Source of the DNA: Gautieria morchelliformis
Lineage: Eukaryota; Basidiomycota; Agaricomycetes; Gomphales; Gomphaceae
NCBI GenBank assembly: GCA_015179125.1
Contig: WHVA01000492.1
Location: 1-64,000 of the forward strand
DNA: 64,000 bases
Direction: 5' to 3'
The first letter of the stretch is position 1; every line of letters begins with the position of its first letter. A model generated the notes under the pieces. It did no database searches. It saw only the letters and a program-made list of their open reading frames with translations, and was not told where the DNA came from. Below are positions 32,517-43,238 of this stretch, one piece after another. The position numbers and the translations under genes are program-made.

Positions 32517-35165
32517 CATTGCCATATTTGCCGCCTTGCACATTGATGTCTGCTCCATTCTCCAGAAGATCCTGGGATACTACTGCTAACCCAGCCTCTG
32601 ACATGTAATAGATAGGAGCATAGTTCCCCCAATACCAATGTGGGTAACAAAGCCCTAGCCAAATAGAGAACACTGTACTCTCGGGTTGTAGAAGTCCCAT
32701 GATAAGCCGGCGCAAAGCCGCGTTATCGTCGTTATCTGGTTGAGTATGGCGAATCCAGTAATTCGCCGCATATGAACATAACGGATGTGATATCCGTATA
32801 TCTTGGCTTATGCTATACTGGTTGAATTGCAGTAGGTATGTCAGGCATGTCTTGGCAATGAACGTATTGGCCAGTTTCGTGTCGCAGTGATAGAACGACA
32901 ACTTCCTGTGTACGGAGGGATTCCGAGACCAAATATTCACGGACGGAGAAATGGGCTAGGGTGAGCTCTGTGAACTTTCCCTGGTGCTTGAAATGTTCTG
33001 GGTGATGGAATGTTTGGCTTAGGTTTGTAAGTGCGACCATGCTGGAACAGAGGGTCAGGATGTCCCGTGGATCGTCAAAGCGCTGATCTGGGTCAAATAG
33101 GGGTTCATTTTTGCCGTCAGGATCTGTGGCAAGCACCTCCACAGCTTCGCGGAGTGAAACCTTGTCGACTGAGAAAGCGAGCCATTGCAACAGTTTCCGA
33201 GCATAGTCTCTATTGCCCTCATCGATGTCCAGGAGGATCCTATCGTAGGTCTCATATAGGGTCTTTGGTAGATCCGTGAGAGCCTTCTTGAGCTCGTGTG
33301 GAGATCGGCACTTTCGTAGGGCATCCAGCTGACAAACGACCCATCGAAACCTGGCAGTCCAGTTGGCAACGATCTTCGGAGTGTGAAAAGACTACATACA
33401 TTCCGTGCGCTCCGTCAATCAACGTAGTCTTAATTGTTTCCTTCTTCTCTGCCGAGTATTTACTGAGCTTGTTATCGTCATTCAGTTGTCTTGACACATA
33501 GACTCGGATGTCGCTATCGACGAGACCCTCGTGCATAGATACCTGATGTGAAACCTAGTTTCGCAGAGTCTTCTCGATGTCTTGCTCGTCTCGACTCGTA
33601 GCTAGAAGCCGTAATGTGTCAAAGTTCCATCCGTGGATTTCTTTGATCAGTTTCAGAAATTGATGTCGGTCCGGACATTCATCGAGAGCATCGAAGATAA
33701 TGTACACGTTCTTCTCGAAAGTGCCAATGATGGACTTGAGCGTTGACTTGAGCTCCTCCAGAGATGGCGATTCTAGACCATTCTTTTTGTCAGAAAATAG
33801 TTGGGCCAAGTAGTTAAAGGTCGTGGCAGGGGCCGTGGTAGGGGTCGTGGCAGGGGTCTTGATGCTTTTCAAGGACAGCTGTTTGATCAGAGCACGAAGG
33901 AGGCTGTGTGGTTTTATATCCTTGCTGCGAAAATCAAAATAAAAGAATGCGACTGCGAGTGAGGGGTCTGATATGCATTGATGAGAGATATCTCTTATGA
34001 TGGTAGAGCTTGATGAACGAGTTCGTTAGCATGGTACCTAGATATCCGAAGGGATTTGAATTGTTTACCATAAGATAGTCTTCCCCGCGCCAGCTGTGTG
34101 TTTATCATCAGCAACGATCATCAAATAAGTAGAGAACATACCTTTGCCGTGAAGCCATAAAAACGACTTGGGCTGGCTTTGCCATTCATGGAAGCTTTCT
34201 CCCTGCAGAAACCACGAGCCCGTGTGTTCCTCCCACTCCCCAGTGGCATTTGAATGTTTCGACTCGTAATCAGGCGCCGCCAACCACTTGTAGATGTCCT
34301 GACGACGTTGGTTGTCATGCACCTCCAGCACCAAACGTCTGTCGGCATGATAAGGGATCATTGGCCATCGAGAGTAGGGAGTTGGACGTACGCTTGATCA
34401 ATGGATAAGGCCACAACAAGCTGCTGCTGGAACTTTTGCAGGTTGTCGAGAGTCTTGTTAACCTCGCCTTGCTTGAATGCATAGACGAGCGCTTCCTTGC
34501 GAGATGCACGTACATTCTTCGTTTCTAGCTTCTTCGAAAGGCTCTGCAACTCGGTGTGACAATCCCTAAGAACACGAGGTAAGGTCATGTGATCATTTTT
34601 GATTTCCGAGGCATCCCTTGGTGTGTTTCCGCCTTCGGCTGTCAAGGAATCACCCGTTGTCGCAGTGGGGAAGGGTATGCCATCTGTGTGTTCACCTTGG
34701 GTGTTCTTGCCTCCTTTGCGCTTGACGTTCTTCAATAGGAGTTTTAAAAGACCCGTACGCTCACTTGACATGGATTCAGTGAGCCCACAGCCGGGGCGTG
34801 CCTCGTCCTCGCTCTTTGTCACCTCGGGAGGCCCGCCCAGAGCAAGTTGATCGTCATGGGATATATCGAGCGCGGTCATCAAGGTTGGCAATCGAGAGAA
34901 AGTTTGTGCTTCCTCGGCCACTATGAGATCGTTGAGGTCAAGAAGTACCACCCGTAGTCCAGAGACCTGGTCGCTGAGTCTGCTCATATCCTTGGACGCA
35001 TTCTTGTACGCAACTCGATACGCGGAGCATTTGGTGATAACATCTTCGGTGGTCCGGACGACGGCGATGATACTCGCTGAGTGAGTTGATGAGCATCGCA
35101 GTTAGAGGCAAGACAAATACAGCCGACTTGCCTGCTACTGCCAGACCTGCCAGAGCTTCAGCCAT

Positions 35166-35859
35166 TGCGTCGAGTCGATGATTACGGTGGAAATTTGACA
35201 GTCCAGCGCTGCTACCTCATGTTGTGGCAATGCCCTTGTGTCGTTTTGGGCCTGCCTAAAAAGAAGGTGTGACAGTCAAGGCGACGTGCTTCGCGTGCGA
35301 TGCCGCGCCACAGGCGATATTAGAGGCATCCAGACTTGGACCTGAGCCATGAGTGGGAATGGATCGTCACAGTCATCACATACAACAACAAGAGACATGC
35401 CAGCTGTACAGTTTTTTCTACTAATATTAATGGTTGAGTTGAACCGGGTCCCTATAAGTGCCCATAGCCAAACACTGGGAATGCTGTTCCGCACCCCCAA
35501 AGAGGCTGTACCCTCCTGTCAGCAGTAGTGTGCGCTGTGAAAATGATGTAAAGAGAATTATTATACAGTAAGTATAAGTATGCTTCACAGTAATCATATA
35601 CTCTTGTCTCAGCGACGTTGTCTTATATCACTTAGTATGGTCGGTGCCACATACGAGCTTGGGGATATATTAATCTTCTCGACTGATTTGTTTCATTGCT
35701 TCGTTATCGTAAGTACAGTATATATGATCGACCCTGCATCCAAACAAACTGGTAAGTATCGTAGAGCAAAACGAGTGCCCGCATAGCCATATTCAAAGAA
35801 CCGATGTCATACACAACGTGGTTTTGATGAGGTCACCTCCCATTTTCAACGGCATTCGC
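35166..35859. other. Spacer between NLR relic and NADAR gene; nothing recognised
   Basis: About 690 bp that should include the NLR promoter (read leftward) and the 3' end of the NADAR gene. No further coding or repeat feature is seen. Confidence 0.5.
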
Positions 35860-37334
35860 TTACCGAGCCCCTTCCCGCCTGAGTCTCTCCCGAAGTCTGA
35901 CAAGGGCCTTCCCAAGTTCATTTACGCCCTCGGCATCAGGGCGCCGCGGCTCGTTTCCATCCAACAGCATGGAATAGCCCGTGGCCATCAGTTCAGCACG
36001 TAGATCAGGGTGCTGAACAAACTTTGAGTAGAGCACCTCGTCCATCTAATATGTAGATCATCGAACGTATCGATCAGTAGGGATTTCACAGGAGGTCAAG
36101 AACGGCACTATATAATCTCATTGCTTACTTTGTCTCTCCAGACCAATGACCAGTCTGGTCTCACCAAACCGTCTCTCTCGAAGGACTTTGACATGACATC
36201 CATCTCCAACGCATTCTCGCTACAAGTGCGAAGGCGTTCGGCTAGCTCTGGCATATGCTTCATATATTTATGGGCTTCGAATAGATGCGCGGCGGTAGGA
36301 TAAAGTTTCTTTTTGTACAGTATCCTGTGGGGTGACGTTGGATTGAGTGGTGATCTGAGTTGAATGATGATGGGTGGCCCTATGGGTACTGGGGGGACAG
36401 GGGAAACCGGCGAGAAACCAGGTATGGGTCCTCGGGACCCAGAGGCAGCATATGAATATGGATAGGTCCTGCCATGAGGGGAGACGGGTGAATGTGATGG
36501 TTTCTTCCTGTTACCCGATAAAGACGGCATAGTGAGAGATCGTAGCATCTTAAAAGGTCCCCTGCCAGTGCTGTTAGTCTTCACGTCCTTGATCAGACCC
36601 TCATGAGGGCGTGGCAATCTTAAGATAGGATCCTTCCCTCTAGGCGGTCGATACTGCGATCGTAGACGTGGATTGTACGCTACGGAAGCAATGGGGGCAG
36701 TGTAATATCCCGGCATGCCTATTATACCATCTGTTTGTGTGCGTCGTACACGGTATGGATACGCTTCTGGCATATTGCTGGGGAGGTTAGGGAGGGATTT
36801 GCTAGTTCTGATTGAGCTGACACGGGAGCCGATGCTGCCGGCTGTGATGCGGTTTCATTGTCCTTATTTACATCAGCATTAGGAGTATCCACCACTGTGG
36901 CTTGTGCGGCCGCCGTGGCAGGGGGTGTTGGCTCAACCGTGGCTGGTTCGGCCGCAGGGATTGGAGGTGCTGCTGGAGCCTGTTCTGATGATGCACCAGC
37001 GGGATCTTGAACATTCTGTGGCGATTGTGCTGGAGGGGTTTGCGCTGGCGTTGAGACAGAATTCTGCCTCTTCTGAGAAGCACGGCTCCGTACGCGGGTG
37101 GTGTTAGGATCTGCCGTGTCCAGTATATTACTGGGAGATCATCAATCGTGTAACCCTGCTCTCACAATAGTATCCTGGGACCGCTTGGACTTGACCCGGC
37201 TCACTCCCCACTTGCTGAATGTAATAGCCGAATTGACCTTGGTTTTGTACCGGGTATGAATACGCTGCCGGGACAGGTTGGCGCGTTTGAGGGTATGGGT
37301 AATAATATTGGGGTTTCGATGAGGAAGATCCCAT
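35860..37334 (-). CDS. NADAR-domain (YbiA-like) protein with myristoylation-type N-terminus
   Basis: Read right to left, ATG at 37334 gives MGSSSSKPQYYYPYP, a good N-myristoylation signal (Gly2, Ser6, Lys7) followed by a Tyr/Pro/Gln-rich segment. A 55-nt intron (37165-37111) leads to an Ala/Pro/Thr/Gln-rich linker. The exon ending at 36129 contains RSPLNPTSPHRILYKKKLYP and TAAHLFEAHKYMKHMPEL. An 83-nt intron (36128-36046) leads to the last exon, 36045-35860, starting MDEVLYSKFVQHPDLR and including TGYSMLLDG. These are landmarks of the NADAR domain. Characterised members remove ADP-ribose from nucleobases or cleave riboflavin-pathway intermediates. The splice join between linker and domain exon (about 36780-36870) is unresolved, so the two halves could conceivably be separate genes. 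Membrane attachment is inferred from the N-terminus only. Confidence 0.75.
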
Positions 37335-37992
37335 GCTGGTCGCTACTAGGTCCTGCTTGCGACGTAGACTGGTTGCTCAAGAGCTGAGCTGACACGAGGC
37401 TAACGGAATCGTGTCCACTTATATCTAGAAACACGAGGCGGCGTCTACGCTCCAAGGCGCATCCTCAGGCCAGACCCAAACAACACGATTGGAAGCTTGC
37501 GCCAAAGCTCTGGCAGGCCGTACAGTACTTATCCGCGAATGCCAATAAAGTATTGGAACCTAGGCACACCGATGAAGTAACGCCGCTAAGTTTCATCGGG
37601 TCCCAACAGCCGGCTCACTCCGATCGCTTAGCTTGACCGTAAACCGCTTCGAAGTTTGGAGAGACTTGAGGGCCGGATGAATGGCAGGTGATTTACTGTA
37701 CAATTTAGAGTACAACTCTGTGTCGATACCAATGAAATCAAAGGTCGCGTGAGCTGTCGGCGTCAGTCTGACATAAGTTGAGCCACACGCATCCAGGACG
37801 TGGAATCGTCAAAACGCCATAGTTTGTAATCGCGTGCATATGATGTTACGACATGGCAAGTCTCTCCGTCTGTATATTACATAAAATTGAATCTGGCGAT
37901 GACACGGTTTAATTCGTGTTATACTGTATAGTACATTGTTCGCGACGATTGAGCCTTACTAACGACTTCAAAGAAGGATAATACCTTGATGC
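37335..37992. other. Spacer; nothing recognised
   Basis: About 660 bp between the NADAR gene start and the GMC oxidoreductase stop. It should contain the NADAR promoter. No gene or repeat is seen. Confidence 0.5.
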
Positions 37993-40637
37993 CTAGCGCA
38001 GGGATTGTTTAATCATGTCCGACGCCTTTTCTCCGACAGCGAGAACGGGGGCGCTCTGTCAATGGAACACCCTCAGCGGAATCTCCAAAGTGAAACATGA
38101 AACGACACCTACAGTATGCCCCGAGGGGATGGTAGGAAAAATAGAGGCATCTGCAACTCTGAGATTCTCTATCCCGTAGACCCTGAGGAAGCCATCAACG
38201 ACACCTCCGTCCTCTAATTTTGCCATGCGACACGACGACGCCGGATGGTAGAGCGTCTCGATGCGCAGCCGAACCTGAGCTTCGAGGTCTGCATCCGAGA
38301 GGCCACGCAGACTGAGATCGAGAGGGGGGCCGTCACGATCCAACAAGGACGCGAATGGCTCAATTTCAGAAATACGAACGAGGTGCCTGAGGCCACGAAC
38401 GAGAATTGCCATGTCATTCGGCGAACTCAAATACCTGCCAATCCAAGAGTGACTGTCAGGAACTGGGGCATTCGATGAGCGTGAAGATACCCGACCGACC
38501 TGGGATCGATGACCGGCGCGTCGAAGGGGTCATTAGATTTCAGAGTGATTGTACCCCGGCTTTGAGGTCTTAACAAGGCCATGAGCCCTAGAGAGCATCA
38601 TTGCGGTCGAAGTTGAAACACTCACCTCAATAGAGTTACTAGAGGAGTTACAAGGGATCGAGGGGGAGAAGGGGGATGTCCATGGTTTGAGTAATCGAGG
38701 GGGAGTAAAATGGTCTCAATATCAGGTGCATTTGGGCCAGAAGAGTTATCAACTACGTGATAGCTATCCTGAGGAAATATCTTCGGGTCAGTTGTCCGCA
38801 TAAACGCAGCGACTTCTCCAATCTGTTGAACAACACATCAGAACGACCCGATCATCATTCCAGGAAAGAAGGCGACATCTTACGTTGGAGGTCAATGCTC
38901 CAGAACCAAAGAGCTTCCACTTTGCATATGCAGCGAGGCCCTGAAGTGATCCCCAGCCTTTGGTAGCATTGACGTGGGTCAATGAATGGCCTGATTTGAC
39001 TGGTATCAGAGCCGCAACTGCTGGGTGGTCTTGGAGTTTCTGTCCAACGCCGGGAAGGTCATGCACAAGAGGAACTCCGTGCGTGGCAAGGTGCTCCTTG
39101 GGTCCTACGCCAGAAAGCATCAAGATGTGTGGGGAGTGGACAGCACCGGCGCTGTGTCATAGTTCATGTCAGTCTAGAGTAAGCTTGGGGAAAGGAAACA
39201 ATCGTACGATAGGACGACTTCCCGCCTGACGCGCACGCGATATCGAGGGCCACCCTTTTGCTTTGCAAACTCTACTCCTACAGCCCTCTTATTCCCTCCG
39301 TGTGTGCTGAATATTATACGTGTTACCTGAGAGTTTATGGAAACTTTGAGGTTAGGACGTTTCAGGACCTCCGGAGTGAGGTAGGCGGTTTCCGCATTGA
39401 CTCTCTCGCCCGAGGAGTTAACGTAAGTCACTGCGATCACAGAAGTTCGGTCAGATGGTAGCAATTTTGTAGGTTTTAGGTGTAAGTCTCACAGATCTAC
39501 GCAAGAAGTTAGAGACATACATGGCGACGAAAAGAGTCCCACAAACCCTTGTCACACCTGCGGTGCCACTGGTTGTGTTGACATCACGCTTAACGGGAAT
39601 TCCTGCATTGATGCACGACTGCAGCCATTTCGCAGATGCTATGCTAAAATACGCAAAGAATCCCACTTGCACCGGGCCATTCATTCCCTATGCCGAAAGG
39701 AGTAGCCCGTGAGCCAAGCCGCGAGCTTCCGAAAAGGCACAAGTAAAGAGAACTCACCCTCTCAGAGGGGTTGAGTGGTGGTAGATCCGAGCGCGGCACG
39801 TACTTCTCGAATTTGCGGAAATACCTGGAGCATGAACATGTATGCTACATATGACTCCGTAAATGAAATGCGGCGCGTACGGCAATATATTCTTGTATGC
39901 CCATCCTGATGCACCTTCTTGCCCCATCCTTGCCCATTCGTCATAGTCGCTTGGCGCGCAAGTGTGGAACCTATCCAAAAAGTTCAAGATGGGAGGACCC
40001 GGCGCCAACTGGAATCTCATACATCATAGCGTTAATCGACGAGCCTGATGAGTAAAGACTGCTAGGTGACCTATTCCCGGGATATTTCTTATGCACTCAC
40101 ATCCGCCCAACAGCTTGCCTGAAAATATACAGTATGACTTCAAGATACTTCGGCCAAAATTGGGTAATTTACCTCTTGGCCAATACTTCTTCGCCCCCTC
40201 GGCGTTGACTTGAGGTTCAGTCCAGAGATTATAATCGGCATCGGTGTGCATGTTCCCAGGGAACGCAATTGGCATTCGACTGACCAGAACATCACGAGAG
40301 CTGCAGGCTCTCTTGAGCGGCTGCGTAAACAGGATACGACGCTATTCACAGACCTGCCCCCGGCCTCAAGCAGTAGAACGCGACAGTGCGCTTCCTCAGA
40401 AAGCCGGGCTGCCAGGACACAACCCGCCGTGCCGCCGCCAATTACGACCACGTCGTATTGAGGACTGGCGCGGTCGTCTTCCGCTTTTGAACTGGTATCG
40501 TCCACACGGCGTGCGACAGCCTTCGGGGAGTCGATTAAACGCGTGCGCCTCGACCTCAGAGTAGCGTAGAGAATCAATGCAGCAGCTGAAGCGGCGATGA
40601 AAGCATGAGTGCTGGTCTGGGGGTGCGAAGGCATCAT
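37993..40637 (-). CDS. GMC-family FAD oxidoreductase, intron-rich
   Basis: This flavoprotein is of the glucose-methanol-choline / aryl-alcohol oxidase type, oxidising alcohols or related substrates with FAD. Right to left, it starts at 40637 with MMPSHPQTS and a single hydrophobic anchor (about residues 10-25), then the Rossmann motif [19 protein letters not shown] and LLLEAGG. Next come SRMPIAFPG, the signature [28 protein letters not shown], the second GMC signature [16 protein letters not shown], and [12 protein letters not shown]. Near the end are [17 protein letters not shown] (the conserved His/Asn region) and [13 protein letters not shown]. The last exon, 38055-37993, encodes [20 protein letters not shown]. 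At least ten short introns are needed. Two consecutive exons are only 18 nt (40101-40118) and 22 nt (40023-40044). I see no frame break. The substrate is not predictable. The N-terminal anchor suggests an endomembrane location rather than secretion. Confidence 0.88.
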
Positions 40638-42044
40638 GATGGGTCAAGGTAGAACACGACCCGATGAAGCATGTTTAACCAAATATGAGCTAAACTTGGC
40701 GTGACCCATAATATGGACACGAGAAGGCCAGGAACAAAGTTTACCAGTAGAAGCAATGGCCCGGTTATAGTAACATGACCCGTCTCTGCGGCGCCAAGGG
40801 TCTCAGGCGCACCTTGTGAAGCATGTCTGTGAGCGAATCCTGGATTTCATGCATGGCAAATATGACCTGCAAGGTTGTCATTCGAATGTAGCATCAAGTG
40901 TTCGAAGGTTGTACATTGCCAGTAACTGTGACACGTTGAACCAATTTCCTTGTCGAGATCCGGCTAGCTTCGCGTTTCGTACGCGGATGATTTGCGAAAT
41001 GACTGTGTGAGAACCCTGTTACCTGAGCCTGAGAGACGGGATCAGTCAAAGTGTTCGAGACGTAACGTAACCGGCCTATTAATTTGCACTGATGGTAGTG
41101 GGCGTTCCCGCGAGCTCATCTCAAAACTTGATCTTACTTGATATCCGTGACGTTATGTAAGTACTATATCGCAGCGTGATACTAAAGCAAAAGTCTTACA
41201 GTCTTATCAGTAGCTTATAGATTTCCTTTCACCTTGCCGATTTTCCCACTCGAAGACGATTGATGATCAGTGGCCGTATACGGCGAATGTCTTCCAAAAC
41301 CCCGTCTGGCTACATCAGGATATTCCTTTCCCTAACAAACATGTATCAAACCGAAATCTCGCGAATTTCCACTACCATTCCCTACAACACCTGGGCTAGT
41401 TCACCTGACAGATATCCAAGTGCCATGACGGCGACCGGTCGAATTGTGACGCGTGGGCTTGTCCGTCCCAGGACCGGCCGTCGATGGCGGAGCTCGAGGT
41501 CGACAATCCATTTAATCCGGAGCGTTTGCTACTCTAGAGAGGTTTCCACACGAGGCCCCAGTGGCAAATCGTTGCGTTGTACATTCGAACGATAACGACG
41601 ATATTTTCCCAAGACAGCGACAGCGATTCGCGCGCAAAGTAGCCTTGCGAGGCGATAGGACGAACAGAAGCAAGCATTGACTCTAGATTGTGCGTGCAAT
41701 GCAAGTCGGTGAAAGTCGTGCACTCGTACAGACTGGCTAGCGATGAGAGGCAGCAACCGGACTCCAGAATGGGGGCCGTCCTCGCGGTACGCAGCAGAGG
41801 TATTGTTCCTTGTTTCTTCATCGCGTTATTCATGAATACTTAAAGGTGGTGCTTACAATGAGGCGTCTAGACCTAATAAGTAGTCGATTCTCTCTGTCAT
41901 CTGCTGCGCTTGAGCTGTCCCCCGCGGCAGCAGGTTCGCAATGCAGCCGTGTAACGGCTCGGCCTACAAGCATAATAGAGGCAGCCAAATCACCCAGAGA
42001 GTAGCGAATGCCCAACATTTGGGGCTGCTGTCCTTGTAGCAGAC
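40638..42044. other. No supported gene
   Basis: About 1.4 kb of mixed composition. Open frames on both strands lack family features. The right edge is the sharp start of the duplicated LARP7 segment. Confidence 0.5.
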
Positions 42045-42774
42045 GTTGCATGAACCACCGCGCAGGCGACATAAAGAATTAACGGACCAACACCTCCCTA
42101 GTAAGTAGTATTGTTACAGGAGACAGGATGGCAAACGCACGTCAAGTATTGTATGCCATAGCTCCCACTAACTTTACAGTATACTTACACTGTACCTTCT
42201 TCCGACGTTTTCGTTGCCGGCCACCTTCCTTCTCAACTCCCCCGTCTGGCAGTGGTCCTTCACTGCGCTGTATAAACGTGCCACCGCGGCGTTCCACACC
42301 TTCTCAGGTATTTTCTCCCAATACAGTTCCTCTCGCATGCCTCTGACAATCTCCAGTTCAATTTTCGGCCTTTTCCCTGTAGGCGCAGAGCCCGCTTGGT
42401 CAAGAGCATCATGCTGTGCGGTGTGCTGGGCAGTGTGGAATGTGAAACAAGTCGTGCCGCGTCGGAGGGCGACGCAAGACGAAGATGACACTGCGTCAAA
42501 CAGGCGAGGGAAAACGGTGGATGTATTATGAGAAAAGGACCAACTGTGTCTATACCCTTGGTGAAGTCAACGTAATCAACACTACGTTTAGATGAGGCTA
42601 ACGAGGCGCTGAACAGCGTCCGTAGAGTGGTTTTATTCGTATCTGGGTGTATATTTCGCACGAAAACCAGGCAGTTTTGAGGAAACCAACTCGGCTGCAT
42701 CTGTATCTCCGACGGAGGCGACTCTGCTTGCGAGTTACAGTCCGATTCCGAGTATGCCTTATGCTTCTCAACCT
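42045..42774 (-). pseudogene. Partial duplicate of the LARP7/Pof8-like gene (3' part)
   Basis: This 730-bp segment matches 47594-48320 nearly base for base, in the same orientation: the 3' flank, the last exon, the intron before it and the start of the xRRM exon. Encoded strings include LVFVRNIHPDTNKTTLRTLF, RPKIELEIVRG and REELYWEKIPEKV, as in the parent. It lacks the La motif, RRM1 and any promoter, and its boundaries (GTTGCATGAACC at left, TCTCAACCT at right) are abrupt. A segmental duplication, not a retrocopy, since the intron is retained. Several small differences have accumulated; it is most likely non-functional. Confidence 0.88.
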
Positions 42775-43238
42775 ACGACCTGCTCCTGGAGCTGAAGCTG
42801 GAAGCTCGGCTGTTGAAGGTGGAGAAAAGCCAAAGCCACTAGAAGAATCGACCATACTTGCAGATAAAGAAGAAAAACGGCGACGGAGGGAAGAGCGGAG
42901 GAAGCGCGAGGAGAAGAAACGAGAGCGGAAAGAACTGAAGCGCTTGCTGAGACTTCAACATGGGAGCGCCAGTGGTGATGATCGGCGACTCACAAACAAG
43001 AACGGCAGTGACGACGGGTACGATGCTTTGAGGGGGAGCTCTACGGTCATGGTCCCGCTCGCGGTCCCCGAGAGGTCGAAAATCCAGGTCCCGGACCCCA
43101 TATCACGATGGCTACCGGCCACGAGGTGCTCGTGAAATTGAGAGGGATCGGTACGACTCGGATCAGGGAATTGGGGAAAGGCGCTCGCGGTATGATGCGT
43201 CTGATTATGACCGTTCCTGTGGAGTGGGTAGATTGTGA
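42775..43238 (+). pseudogene. Fragment of an RS-rich (SR-like) protein gene
   Basis: Immediately after the duplicated LARP7 piece, the plus strand reads a strongly charged run with EEKRRRREERRKREEKKRER and LLRLQHGSASGDD. One frame over, it continues as an Arg/Ser tail, WSRSRSPRGRKSRSRTPYHD, ending at a TGA near 43238. The two parts are linked across a G run (43032-43036) by a one-base slip. The tail is typical of splicing-related SR proteins, but no RRM or other domain is visible and the 5' part is missing. It may be a truncated gene brought together with the LARP7 fragment by rearrangement. Confidence 0.5.

Larger units (their letters stand above)
24518..35165 (-). pseudogene. NLR relic: N-terminal domain, NACHT, ankyrin repeats, split by Gypsy-2
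   Basis: A fungal NOD-like receptor gene read right to left. Exon 1 is 35165-35132 (MAEALAGLAVA). A 55-nt GC-AG intron follows (35131-35077, donor GCAAGT), then exon 2 35076-34392 and exon 3 34338-34142. A 25-nt exon, 34093-34069, carries the P-loop G-K-A-G-A-G-K-T. The NACHT part continues with AFFYFDFRSKD, Walker B VYIIFDALDECPD, LLATSRDE and IDGAHGM/FRWVVCQLDAL (across an intron near 33.35-33.40 kb), then LAHFSVREYLVSE. About 14 ankyrin units follow. Lesions: an in-frame TAG at 33555-33557, a frame slip near 32.9 kb, insertion of Gypsy-2 within an ankyrin unit, and a one-base loss near 24630 shifting the last repeat. Such proteins act in non-self recognition and programmed cell death. This copy is almost certainly dead. 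The N-terminal effector type was not identified. Confidence 0.9.

Noticed and set aside
34339-34391. Frame break in the NLR gene between exon 2 and the next NACHT-side exon
   Set aside because: A 53-nt GT-AG intron (donor GTACGT) joins SIDQA to RLVLEVHDN in frame, so no lesion is needed here.
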